Shown here one piece after another: positions 9,887-18,608 of a stretch of DNA of 64,000 nucleotides (position 1 is its first letter; each line of letters begins with the position of its first letter). Position numbers and translations under genes: made by a program. Location of the stretch: NCBI RefSeq assembly GCF_013911085.1, contig NZ_JACERN010000046.1, positions 124,001-188,000 of the forward strand, written 5' to 3'. This stretch comes from Aquitalea aquatica. Its GTDB lineage: Bacteria; Pseudomonadota; Gammaproteobacteria; Burkholderiales; Chromobacteriaceae. Under the pieces are notes generated by a model. The model had not been told where the DNA came from, made no database searches, and saw nothing but the letters and a program-made list of their open reading frames with translations.

Positions 9887-10821
9887 CAGTTTCTCAGTTT
9901 CTTCAGAAAGCCTTCCAACTCAGCTGGCAGCGGTGCTTCCAGCTTCAGCGGCTCGCCAGTCAGCGGATGCGGCAGGCTCAGGCTGCGGGCGTGCAGGAAC
10001 ATGCGCTTCAGGCCGCGTTTGGCCAATTCTTTATTAAAGGCAAAATCACCGTATTTTTCGTCACCGGCAATCGGGCAGCCGCTGGCCTGCATGTGCACGC
10101 GGATCTGATGTGTACGACCGGTACGCAAATGGGCTTCCACCAGGGTGAAGTCGGCAAAGCGTTCGATGACGCTGAAATTGGTGTGGGCAAACTGGCCATC
10201 GTCACCCTCGGCCACCTTGACCCGGCGCTCGCCGTCGGCAGTGTGGAATTTGAACAAGGGCAGCTTGACGCTCTTGTTGCTCGGGTCCCACGAACCCAGA
10301 CCGAGCGCCAGATAGCGCTTGTCCGGGATATTGGCACGCATCATGTCGTGCAGCTTCACCAGGGCTGAGCGCTTTTTGGCCAGCATCAGCAGGCCGGAGG
10401 TTTCCCGGTCCAGCCGGTGTACCAGTTCCAGATACTTCCAGTCCGGGTGCGCCTTGCGCAATTGTTCGATCACGCCAAAGGACACGCCGCTGCCACCATG
10501 CACAGCCACGCCGGCCGGCTTGTCGATCACCAGCAGGGCATTGTCTTCATATACCACCGGAAAGCTGCCGGGCGGCACGTCATTGACCGGGCGCTCGGCC
10601 ACGCGGATGGGCGGAATGCGGATATTGTCGCCAGTCTGGATGCGATAGGACGCATCGATCCGGCCCTTGTTCACCCGGACTTCACCCGAGCGCAAGATGC
10701 GATAAATATGGCTTTTGGGTACGCCTTTTAGAATGCGTACCAGGAAGTTGTCCAGCCTTTGGCCGGAATCTCCATCGTCCACGTCAAGAAACGTGACGGA
10801 GTCTTTGCGAATGTCAGTCAT
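9886..10821 (-). CDS. rluC: 23S rRNA pseudouridine synthase RluC
   Basis: RluC makes pseudouridine at positions 955, 2504 and 2580 of 23S rRNA (E. coli numbering). The 311-residue protein has an N-terminal S4 RNA-binding domain (about residues 20-80) and the catalytic HRLDRETSG motif with Asp138. Its divergence from rne is a conserved arrangement in proteobacteria. The start at 10821 (MTDIRKD) is chosen by family alignment over a longer frame. A TATAAG box on the minus strand just upstream may be part of its promoter. Confidence 0.95.
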   Translation of the reverse strand: MTDIRKDSVTFLDVDDGDSGQRLDNFLVRILKGVPKSHIYRILRSGEVRVNKGRIDASYRIQTGDNIRIPPIRVAERPVNDVPPGSFPVVYEDNALLVIDKPAGVAVHGGSGVSFGVIEQLRKAHPDWKYLELVHRLDRETSGLLMLAKKRSALVKLHDMMRANIPDKRYLALGLGSWDPSNKSVKLPLFKFHTADGERRVKVAEGDDGQFAHTNFSVIERFADFTLVEAHLRTGRTHQIRVHMQASGCPIAGDEKYGDFAFNKELAKRGLKRMFLHARSLSLPHPLTGEPLKLEAPLPAELEGFLKKLRN

Positions 10822-11340
10822 ATTGCTTATACTTCGTGCGCTCGACCGCACATTTCAGTGCGATGACAGCGTTCCGGAAAGCCATGGTCACAGGCAGTAT
10901 TGCCGCGTGATGCTGCTGCGGGAAAGTGAACCGGCCGGCAGGGTGTTGACCCTGACCTGATGCCGCGTCAACCGGCCGCAGCCAAGGTTAACTCGCTCAC
11001 CAAAAAGCAGCGATGGTAATGCATTTAGTCGCATAACGCACTCACGAGTATTCCATTTCCTGATGCAGAGCCAGTCAGGAGATCTTGCAGCAAAGTTTGA
11101 CCCGGCACGCAGCCCTCCAGTTTGTCCAGCCCGCCCGCGATGGCGTGCTGGGAGAAAATTTCCGATGCGCTAATGCGCTCAAACCCCCGGGCACGTGTGA
11201 ATTTAGTCAGGAAGTAGGCTTGATATCTCGGTTGTAATGATCTTTATACCAACACTTCTTTCGGAAAGCGCCCATCAATAGCCTCTGGGCCGTCAAATAC
11301 TGGCTGCATCCCTTGCGTGAGTGCCGCGCAGGGAACGTTT
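10822..11340 (+). other. rluC-rne intergenic region with long rne leader
   Basis: These 519 bases hold no convincing gene. They must contain the divergent rluC and rne promoters and probably a long rne 5' untranslated region, as in E. coli where RNase E cuts its own leader. One imperfect inverted repeat built on GTTGAC and GTCAAC with flanking GGCCGG/CCGGCC lies near 10931-10980. A weak promoter-like pair, TTGATA (11220-11225) and TTTATA (11243-11248) with 17-base spacing, is about 90 bases before the rne start. Neither the start site nor the leader structure is established. Confidence 0.5.
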
Positions 11341-14300
11341 ATGAAACGCATGTTGTTTAATGCAACGCAGGCTGAAGAGCTGCGCGTTGCCATCGTCGAC
11401 GGGCAAAAGCTGGTCGACCTCGATATCGAAACCGTTGGCAAAGAACAACGCAAAGGGAATATCTACAAGGGCATCATCACCCGTATCGAGCCCTCCCTCG
11501 AAGCGTGCTTTGTCGATTACGGCACCGAACGCCACGGCTTCCTGCCATTCAAGGAAGTGTCCCGCTCCTATTTTCAGGGCTATGACGGCGGCCGTCCGCG
11601 CATTCAGGATGTGCTGCGCGAAGGCATGGAAGTCGTTGTCCAGGTAGAAAAGGACGAGCGCGGCAACAAGGGCGCTGCCCTCACTACCTATATCAGCCTG
11701 GCTGGCCGCTATCTGGTGCTGATGCCCAATAACCCGCGTGGTGGTGGCGTATCGCGCCGCATCGAGGGTGAAGAGCGTCAGGAGCTGAAAGATCTGCTGG
11801 CCCAGCTGGAAGTCCCCAATGGCATGAGCCTGATTGCCCGTACCGCTGGTATCGGCCGCAATCTGGAAGAGCTGCAATGGGACATGGGTTACCTGATGCA
11901 GCTGTGGCGCGCCATTGAAGGTGCGGCCGGCTCGCAGAATGCGCCTTTCCTGATTCTGCAGGAAGGCAGCCTGGTCATTCGCGCCATCCGTGACTACTAC
12001 CACCCGGATATCGGCGAAATCCTGATCGACACCGACGAAATCTACGAACAGGCCCGCCAGTTCATGAGCCACGTGATGCCGAACATGGTGCATCGCGTCA
12101 AGCTGTACAAGGATCACGTCCCGCTGTTCTCGCGCTTCCAGATCGAACACCAGATCGAAACCGCCTTCTCGCGCAGCGTGCAGCTGCCGTCCGGTGGTGC
12201 CATCGTGATCGACCACACCGAAGCGCTGGTCTCCATCGACGTCAACTCCGCCCGCTCCACCAAGGGTGCTGACATCGAAGAAACCGCTCTGCGCACCAAC
12301 GTTGAAGCCGCCGAAGAAATCGCCCGCCAGCTGCGTCTACGCGACCTGGGTGGTCTGATCGTGATCGACTTCATCGACATGGAAAACCCGAAAAACCAGC
12401 GTGAAGTGGAAAACAAGCTGCGCGATGTACTGAAGCACGACCGTGCCCGTGTACAGATGGGCAAGCTGTCCCGCTTTGGTCTGCTGGAACTGTCGCGTCA
12501 GCGTCTGCAGCCGTCGCTGGGTGAAACCAGCCACGAGCCTTGCCCGCGCTGCCATGGCATCGGCTTTATCCGTGGTGCTGAATCCTCCGCCCTGCACATC
12601 CTGCGCATCATCCAGGAAGAGGCGATGAAGGAAAACACCGGTGCGGTTCACGCCCAGGTGCCGGTTGATGTCGCCACCTTCCTGCTGAACGAGAAGCGTG
12701 CCGAAATCCACTCCATCGAAGAGCGTCTGGATGTGGATGTGGTGCTGATTCCGAACATCCATCTGGAAACGCCGCATTACAAGATTGCCCGTATTCGCCA
12801 CGATGATCTGGCCGAACTGGGTGATAGTCCGAGCTATCTGCGCGTGGAAGTGCAGGAAGAAGACATCATCACCAACTTTGGTCAGGAAAAGCCCAAGGTC
12901 GAGCGTCAGGAAGCTGCAGTCAAGGGGATTACCCCGCAGCAACCGGCTCCAGTGTCCAGCCAGCCTGAAGTAGCTGCTGCAGCCGCTCCGGTGGAGGCTG
13001 AGCAGGGTGTGGTGGGTCGTTTCTTCGGCTGGGTGAAGAGCCTGTTTGCCGAGCCGGAAGAACAGCCGAAAGAAACCGAAAAGAAAAAGCCGGCAGCCGC
13101 GAGCAATTCGCGTGATGGCCAGCGCAATGGCAATCGCCAGCGTGGTAATGAGCGTCGTCCGGGTAGCCAGGCGCGTCGTGACCACAATGAGCGTCGTCAT
13201 GGCGAAGACGCAGGCAAGCGCCCGACCGAAGCCCGCCAGGATGGCGAGCGTCAGGATGGCCGTCGCCAGCCGCAACGCAATGAGCGTGCGGATCGTCAGG
13301 AACGTCCGGAGCGCGTAGAGCGTGCCGAACGCGCCGAACGCGCCGAACGCCCGGAGCGTGCAGAGCGTAGCGAACGTGCCGAGCGTGGCGAACAGCCGCA
13401 ACGTGAGCCGCGTCAGCGTCGTGAACGCGAACCGCGTGAAAACCGCGAGCCGCGCGAGCAGAATGCCCGCCCGCAAGCTGAAGAGCGTAATGAGCAGGCT
13501 GCACCGCAAGCTGCCGAGAAGCCGTCGCGTCGTCGTCAGCCGCAGTCCGAGCGTAATGAAGCCGACAAGCCGCTGGTCAATGCAGCAGAAGAACTCAAGC
13601 TGAATGGCGCTGAGGGCGTGGATGCTGCTGCCGAGTCTGCCGAACAACAAGAGCGTGGTGAGCGTGGTCGTCGTCGTCGTGGCCGTCGTGACCGTCGTCG
13701 CGAACCGCTGGATGGCGAAAACACCGCAACGCTGGGCGAGAGCGGCGAAGTGGTTGCTGCAGCCGCAGCGGGCTTTGTTGCCGTAGAAGCCGCTTCTGTG
13801 CTGGAAGCGGCTCCGCAGCCGGAAGCCGTCAAGCCGGTAGAGCAAGTGGCCGAAGCCGTGGCAAGCGAGCCGGTGGTGCAGCCTGCTGTCGAGCCTGTTG
13901 CTGCCGAAGTTGCTGTAGCCGCCGAGCCGCTTGCTGAGGTCGAACCGCCAGTAGCTGCGGAAGCCGCTGCAGTTGTGGTTGAGCAGCCGGTACTTGAGCC
14001 GGCTCCGGCCCGGGTAGTGGAAGTGTCTGCCGAGGCTCCGGTCGCCGTGGCCGCTGCTGAAGCGGTGCTGGAGCAGGTAAGCACGGTTATCGAAGCTCAG
14101 CCGCTCAGCATTGAGCCTGCCGTGGCTGCAGTTGCCGAAGTAGCCGTGGTCGCCGAGCCGGTTGCGGCAGAGCCAGTGGTCGCGGTGCTTGAGCCAGTTG
14201 CGGAAGTTGTCGCTGCGCCGGTAGTGGAAGTGCCGGCCGCTCCGGTTGTGTCTGCTGTGGAAACCAAGCCGGAAGCCCCGGCCGACCTGGGTGGTCTGGT

Positions 14301-14451
14301 CATGGTTGCCACCAAGGCTGCGGTGCAGCAGGAGCAGCCGCAAGTCGAAGTGCCGGCTGGTCCGCGTCGCCGCGATGTGGTACGCCAGGCGGCCGAGCAG
14401 GCAGCCCCGGCAGAAGTGATGTTGCAGCAGGTGGAAACCCGCAATAACTGA
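11341..14451 (+). CDS. rne: Ribonuclease E
   Basis: RNase E is the endonuclease that starts mRNA decay and matures rRNA and tRNA, and it scaffolds the degradosome. The 1036-residue protein has the catalytic half at 1-510: an S1 domain (about 36-120), metal-binding Asp300 (SIDVNSARS) and Asp343 (VIDFIDMENP), and a zinc-link CPRC at Cys401/Cys404. The remaining half is disordered. First comes an Arg-rich region (about 570-750) with tandem ERAERAER-type repeats, then a Val/Ala/Glu/Pro-rich tail (about 800-1000). These fit RNA- and partner-binding segments. The start (MKRMLFNA) matches the family. Confidence 0.97.
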   Translation: MKRMLFNATQAEELRVAIVDGQKLVDLDIETVGKEQRKGNIYKGIITRIEPSLEACFVDYGTERHGFLPFKEVSRSYFQGYDGGRPRIQDVLREGMEVVVQVEKDERGNKGAALTTYISLAGRYLVLMPNNPRGGGVSRRIEGEERQELKDLLAQLEVPNGMSLIARTAGIGRNLEELQWDMGYLMQLWRAIEGAAGSQNAPFLILQEGSLVIRAIRDYYHPDIGEILIDTDEIYEQARQFMSHVMPNMVHRVKLYKDHVPLFSRFQIEHQIETAFSRSVQLPSGGAIVIDHTEALVSIDVNSARSTKGADIEETALRTNVEAAEEIARQLRLRDLGGLIVIDFIDMENPKNQREVENKLRDVLKHDRARVQMGKLSRFGLLELSRQRLQPSLGETSHEPCPRCHGIGFIRGAESSALHILRIIQEEAMKENTGAVHAQVPVDVATFLLNEKRAEIHSIEERLDVDVVLIPNIHLETPHYKIARIRHDDLAELGDSPSYLRVEVQEEDIITNFGQEKPKVERQEAAVKGITPQQPAPVSSQPEVAAAAAPVEAEQGVVGRFFGWVKSLFAEPEEQPKETEKKKPAAASNSRDGQRNGNRQRGNERRPGSQARRDHNERRHGEDAGKRPTEARQDGERQDGRRQPQRNERADRQERPERVERAERAERAERPERAERSERAERGEQPQREPRQRREREPRENREPREQNARPQAEERNEQAAPQAAEKPSRRRQPQSERNEADKPLVNAAEELKLNGAEGVDAAAESAEQQERGERGRRRRGRRDRRREPLDGENTATLGESGEVVAAAAAGFVAVEAASVLEAAPQPEAVKPVEQVAEAVASEPVVQPAVEPVAAEVAVAAEPLAEVEPPVAAEAAAVVVEQPVLEPAPARVVEVSAEAPVAVAAAEAVLEQVSTVIEAQPLSIEPAVAAVAEVAVVAEPVAAEPVVAVLEPVAEVVAAPVVEVPAAPVVSAVETKPEAPADLGGLVMVATKAAVQQEQPQVEVPAGPRRRDVVRQAAEQAAPAEVMLQQVETRNN

Positions 14452-14488
14452 TGTATTCGGTCGGGCCTCTGAATTTAAGTTCAGGGGC

Positions 14489-14517
14489 TTGACGGCTTGA
14501 TCAGCTTTTTATAGAAT
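14489..14517 (+). promoter_or_regulatory. Putative promoter of tRNA-Asn
   Basis: TTGACG (14489-14494), a 17-base spacer and TAGAAT (14512-14517) stand 20 bases before the tRNA. A 9-base-pair hairpin (14465-14473 with 14480-14488) just upstream follows the rne stop codon and may end rne transcription, though it lacks a T run. Confidence 0.6.
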
Positions 14518-14536
14518 TGCGTTCTCTCAAGGCAAT

Positions 14537-14612
14537 TCCCTGATAGCTCAGTTGGTAGAGCGACGGACTGTTAATCCGCAGGTCGCAGGTTCGAGCCCTG
14601 CTCGGGGAGCCA
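14537..14612 (+). tRNA. tRNA-Asn (anticodon GTT)
   Basis: A complete cloverleaf of 76 bases with encoded CCA. The acceptor strand TCCCTGA pairs with TCGGGGA, the anticodon loop reads CTGTTAA with anticodon GTT, and the T-arm contains GGTTCGAGCC. Confidence 0.97.
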
Positions 14613-14620
14613 AAGCATTT

Positions 14621-14650
14621 AAAGCCCAGTCAGCAATGACTGGGCTTTTT
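14621..14650 (+). terminator. Rho-independent terminator after tRNA-Asn
   Basis: A 12-base-pair stem, AAAGCCCAGTCA (14621-14632) with TGACTGGGCTTT (14637-14648), GCAA loop, then a run of T. Confidence 0.9.
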
Positions 14651-14806
14651 GCATTGCGTGGTCTGATCGATCTGGCCTCCATAACACGCCATATGTCAGC
14701 GATGCTCCGCCCGTATGCAGTCATGTGCTGGAGGGGCAGCGGCACCGATCGTGCGCTGTTGCAATAATATTTTTGGTTTGCCGGCTTGCTGTCGGCATGC
14801 AGTTTG

Positions 14807-14851
14807 CAGCCCGGCCGACAGTTGCCCTGTCGTGCCGGGCTGTTTTGTTTT
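14807..14851 (+). terminator. Strong orphan terminator hairpin upstream of the chemoreceptor gene
   Basis: CAGCCCGGC (14807-14815) pairs with GCCGGGCTG (14834-14842), extended inward by CGACA/TGTCG across a single-base bulge, and followed by TTTTGTTTT. tRNA-Asn already has its own terminator, so this one has no obvious gene to serve. It may end an unannotated short transcript from about 14650-14806 or act as a backstop. Confidence 0.75.
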
Positions 14852-14869
14852 CATTTGCGGCAAGCGATC

Positions 14870-14899
14870 TTGGCCGTGATGGCCGCTATGATGTATAAA
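14870..14899 (+). promoter_or_regulatory. Putative promoter of the methyl-accepting chemotaxis gene
   Basis: TTGGCC (14870-14875), an 18-base spacer and TATAAA (14894-14899) precede the receptor gene by about 110 bases. Spacing is slightly long and the -35 is imperfect. Confidence 0.45.
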
Positions 14900-14916
14900 A
14901 CAAGCAAGTTCCACGC

Positions 14917-14945
14917 AAATGCGGCCCGGTTGACGGGCCGCATTT
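14917..14945 (+). promoter_or_regulatory. Terminator-like hairpin in the chemoreceptor leader
   Basis: A perfect 12-base-pair inverted repeat, AAATGCGGCCCG (14917-14928) with CGGGCCGCATTT (14934-14945) and a 5-base loop. It would form about ten bases into the leader RNA if the TATAAA promoter is used. It could be an attenuator, a 5' stabilising hairpin or a bidirectional terminator. Confidence 0.6.
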
Positions 14946-15012
14946 TACAGATGGAGCAGGACCAGTCCAGAAGCTCATCCAATAAAAACAAACTCAACAG
15001 GGAAGTCAGAGG

Positions 15013-16632
15013 ATGACAATCAAGCTCAAAATTACACTGCTGCTATCCATCGCCTTGCTGGCCTTGCTGGTGGTCAGCGGGGTTGGTCTGTTGCAGCTTA
15101 GTGCCGCGCAGAGCCGTTTCGAATACATCAGCAGTAATACCTTTCCCAGCCTGAAAGCCCTGCAAACCTCCCAGATGGCCATGTACAGCATGCGTACCTC
15201 CTTGCGTAATCATGTTTCGCATGTGCAGCAGGAGAAAAAGCAGGAGGACGAAAAGGCTATCGAAAGCAGCCGGCAACAGTTTGACAAGGCGGTCAGTCAG
15301 TATGAAACCGAGCTGGCCGTGGATGATAGCGACCGCCAGATGGTGAAGCAGGCCAAAGCAGACATGGCGCAATACCGCGCCGCCATGGATGAGTTTTTCA
15401 CTAACTCGCGTTCCAACTACATGTCGGTGGCCACCGCCATGCTGGAAAGCGGCAGCCTGTTCCAGCTGTCTGGCAAGCTGGAAGCTGATCTGAACAAGCT
15501 GATCAGCTACAACTATCAGCTGGGTAATCAACAAAACGAGGCAAACCGGGCGGCCTACAATGCCGCCAAGTGGCTGCAGACAGCGCTGGCCCTGGCCGTG
15601 CTGCTGGGTACTGCCATCGGCGGCTGGCTGCTGATCCGTGCCATTACCCGTTCGCTGTCCGATATGCAGCACACCATGGAGCTGGTCAGCCAGCAACGTG
15701 ATTTCAAGCTGCGGGTACGCAGCGACAGCAAGGATGAGCTGGGGCGTACCGCCACCGCCTTCAACAGCCTGCTGGACAGCTTGCAGCAAAACCTGCTGCA
15801 GCTGCGCCATGGTGCGCAGGATGTCATGGCCTCATCGCACAAGATGAACGAGGCGGCAGATGATATTTATCATGCCGCATCGGCGCAGAGCGAGTCTTCG
15901 GCAGCAGTGGCGGCCACCATCGAGCAGATGACCGTGAGTGTCAATCATGTGGCCGAGCGTGCCGACGAGGCGCAGTTGCTGTCGCAAACCTCCAGCCGTC
16001 AGGCCGAGGCCGGCTCGGTGACGATCAGCCAGACCATTAGCGATATCCGCGATATTTCCGGTGCCATTGCCAGCGCCAGCAGCGCCTTGCGCGGGCTGAA
16101 TGCGCAGAGCAGTCAGATTGTGTCGGTGGTGCAGGTAATTCGTGATGTGGCAGACCAGACCAATCTGCTGGCGCTCAACGCCGCCATCGAGGCTGCCCGC
16201 GCAGGTGAAATGGGCCGTGGCTTTGCCGTGGTGGCCGATGAAGTGCGCAAGCTGGCCGAGCGCACCGCCAGTTCCACCCAGGAAATATCTGCCAGCCTGC
16301 ATGCCATGCAGCAGGCCTCGTCTGCGGTGGTGGAGCAGATGAAGAATGCGGAAATGCTGGTGGAGGGGGGTGTCAGCCGGGCCGATGAAGCCGACCGCGC
16401 CATTCACAGCATTGGCGAAGCGGCTGCCGGCACCACCGGCATGGTGGCCGACATCTCGGTGGCGATCAAGGAGCAGGGCATGGCTAGCAACAGCATTGCC
16501 CAGCAGGTGGAGCGCATCGCCCAGATGTCGGAGCAGGCCAATTCGGCGGCGTCGCAAACCGCAGGCAGCGCCAAGGACTTGCGCGGGCAGGCTGAGCGGC
16601 AGATGCAGATCATTGCGCAATATCAGCTATGA
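15013..16632 (+). CDS. Methyl-accepting chemotaxis protein
   Basis: A 539-residue transmembrane chemoreceptor. Helix 1 lies at about 7-29, followed by a roughly 160-residue periplasmic sensor of the four-helix-bundle kind, helix 2 at about 190-212, a HAMP domain (about 212-265) and the signalling domain with the hairpin tip [19 protein letters not shown]. The C-terminus ends QIIAQYQL with no CheR-docking pentapeptide. It is a single-gene unit with an AGAGG ribosome site. The ligand cannot be inferred. The receptor truncated at the right edge of the window has a closely similar signalling domain. Confidence 0.95.
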   Translation: MTIKLKITLLLSIALLALLVVSGVGLLQLSAAQSRFEYISSNTFPSLKALQTSQMAMYSMRTSLRNHVSHVQQEKKQEDEKAIESSRQQFDKAVSQYETELAVDDSDRQMVKQAKADMAQYRAAMDEFFTNSRSNYMSVATAMLESGSLFQLSGKLEADLNKLISYNYQLGNQQNEANRAAYNAAKWLQTALALAVLLGTAIGGWLLIRAITRSLSDMQHTMELVSQQRDFKLRVRSDSKDELGRTATAFNSLLDSLQQNLLQLRHGAQDVMASSHKMNEAADDIYHAASAQSESSAAVAATIEQMTVSVNHVAERADEAQLLSQTSSRQAEAGSVTISQTISDIRDISGAIASASSALRGLNAQSSQIVSVVQVIRDVADQTNLLALNAAIEAARAGEMGRGFAVVADEVRKLAERTASSTQEISASLHAMQQASSAVVEQMKNAEMLVEGGVSRADEADRAIHSIGEAAAGTTGMVADISVAIKEQGMASNSIAQQVERIAQMSEQANSAASQTAGSAKDLRGQAERQMQIIAQYQL

Positions 16633-16850
16633 CGGTCCGCCAGCAACTGCCGTCACGGCCAAGCCCGAGCGGCGCTTGCGGCAGGCGTGCCGGGCATGAT
16701 CAACCGGCCTGAAGCCATGCCCAGCCTTGATTGAGGACATCATCATCAAGGTGGGGCTGTGTTAACATCTCTTTCACTTTTTAGCGGCTGCTATTGGCCG
16801 CATCGCCCGGTGTGCTTGCTTCCATCTTGGCCACCCTGAGTCCCTTGCCG

Positions 16851-18608
16851 ATGAAACATCATTTAGCATCCCGCTCCGAATTGTCCCAGGTCTTGCAAAC
16901 CTTCAAGCAGACCTTTTACCAGCTGGGTGCTTTCAGTGCCGTCATCAATCTGCTGATGCTGCTGCCTTCCATCTACATGCTGCAGATTTACGACCGGGTT
17001 TTGCACAGCCGCAATGAAACCACGCTGCTGATGCTGACCTTGCTGATGCTGGGGCTGTACGGGCTGATGTCTGTGCTGGAGCTGGTGCGCTCTTCGGTGC
17101 TGATCCGGGTGGGCAACCGGCTGGATATGCAGCTGAATTTCCGGGTATTCACCGCCGCCTTCGAGCGCAATCTGCGCAAGAACAATGGCAATGCCTCGCA
17201 AGCGCTGCATGACCTGACCAGCGTGCGCCAGTTTCTCACCGGCAACGGGCTGTTCGCATTTTTCGATGCGCCGTGGGCGCCCATCTACCTCGCCGTTACC
17301 TTCATGTTTCACTGGATTCTCGGTTTGTTTGTGCTGGGTGGCATGATCATCCTGTGCCTGCTGGCCTGGCTGACCGAGCGCTCCACCCGCAAGCCGCTGG
17401 CCGAGGCCAATCAAGCATCCATCGCTGCCGGCAACTACGCTAATAACAATCTGCGCAACGCCGAAGTGATCGAGGCCATGGGCATGCTGCCGGCCTTGCG
17501 CGAACGCTGGTTCCTGTTTCAGAGCCGGGTGCTGGAAAAGCAGACCGAAGCCTCCGACAAGGCTGCCCGCATCGGTGCGCTGTCCAAGCTGGTGCGGTTG
17601 TCGCTGCAATCGCTGGTGCTGGCTGTCGGTGCCTTGCTGGCCATCCAGAATGAAATATCCCCCGGCATGATGATTGCCGGTTCCATCCTGATGGGGCGGG
17701 CATTGCAGCCGGTGGAAATGGCCATCGGCACCTGGAAGCAGCTCAACAGCGCACGCGCGGCCTATCAGCGGCTGGAAGAGCTATTGGCCGAATTCCCCGC
17801 CCGCATCAGCGGCATGAGCTTGCCACGTCCGCAGGGCAGGGTGCAGGTAGAAAATGTGGTGGCAGCTGCACCCGGCAGCGGTGTGCCGATTCTCAAGGGC
17901 ATCAATTTTGCCATCGAGCATGGCGATATCGTGGGCGTGGTCGGCCCCAGTGCTGCCGGCAAGTCCACGCTGGCCCGGCTGCTGGTGGGCATCTGGCCGG
18001 CGCACTCGGGCAAGGTCAGGTTGGATGGTGCCGACATCTTTCAGTGGAACAAGGACGAGCTGGGGCCGCATATCGGTTATCTGCCGCAGGATGTCGAACT
18101 GTTTGATGGCAGCATCGCTGAAAACATCGCCCGCTTTGGCGATATTGATTCGGAGCGCGTCATCGAGGCAGCCAGCCGGGCCGGCGTGCACGAGATGATT
18201 CTGCACTTTGCCCAGGGCTACGATACCCGGCTGGGTGACGGTGGTCACCGGCTCTCCGGTGGCCAGAAACAGCGCATCGGCCTGGCCCGTGCCATCTATG
18301 CCAGCCCCGCCTTCGTGGTGCTGGATGAACCCAATTCCAATCTGGATGATGTCGGCGAGCAGGCACTCATCCATACCGTAATGGACCTGAAAGCGCATGG
18401 CACCACCGTGGTGCTGATCACCCATCGCACCAGCATTCTCAATGCAGTGGACAAACTGCTGGTGATGCGTGAAGGTCAACTGCATCTGTTTGGCCCACGC
18501 GATCAGGTCTTGTATGCCCTGAGCCAGGCCGCGCAGCAGGTCTTGCAGCAACAACAGGCGGCCATGCAGGGCCAGGCTGACCAGACTTCCGACGAGAACC
18601 ACGCATGA
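16851..18608 (+). CDS. Type I secretion ABC transporter (PrtD family)
   Basis: The inner-membrane motor of a type I secretion system: 585 residues from the ATG at 16851. It has a six-helix membrane domain (about 20-310) and an ATPase domain with Walker A GPSAAGKST (about 365), signature LSGGQKQR (about 468) and Walker B VVLDEPNSNLD. There is no N-terminal C39 peptidase-like domain, so it belongs with PrtD/AprD protease exporters rather than LapB-type adhesin exporters. A longer reading begins at a TTG (16794) and is less likely. It overlaps the next gene by 4 bases. Confidence 0.93.
   Translation: MKHHLASRSELSQVLQTFKQTFYQLGAFSAVINLLMLLPSIYMLQIYDRVLHSRNETTLLMLTLLMLGLYGLMSVLELVRSSVLIRVGNRLDMQLNFRVFTAAFERNLRKNNGNASQALHDLTSVRQFLTGNGLFAFFDAPWAPIYLAVTFMFHWILGLFVLGGMIILCLLAWLTERSTRKPLAEANQASIAAGNYANNNLRNAEVIEAMGMLPALRERWFLFQSRVLEKQTEASDKAARIGALSKLVRLSLQSLVLAVGALLAIQNEISPGMMIAGSILMGRALQPVEMAIGTWKQLNSARAAYQRLEELLAEFPARISGMSLPRPQGRVQVENVVAAAPGSGVPILKGINFAIEHGDIVGVVGPSAAGKSTLARLLVGIWPAHSGKVRLDGADIFQWNKDELGPHIGYLPQDVELFDGSIAENIARFGDIDSERVIEAASRAGVHEMILHFAQGYDTRLGDGGHRLSGGQKQRIGLARAIYASPAFVVLDEPNSNLDDVGEQALIHTVMDLKAHGTTVVLITHRTSILNAVDKLLVMREGQLHLFGPRDQVLYALSQAAQQVLQQQQAAMQGQADQTSDENHA

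Noticed and set aside
12337-14343. 668-residue open frame opposite rne
   Set aside because: It is the antisense shadow of the RNase E tail, which uses GC-rich codons and lacks reverse-frame stops. The predicted protein is low complexity (Thr/Leu/Arg tracts) with no domain or ribosome site.
16633-16850. A second c-di-GMP riboswitch in front of the type I exporter operon
   Set aside because: Looked for the GACGCAAA linker and GAAA-capped arm; neither is present, so only the calpain-like gene appears to be riboswitch-controlled.
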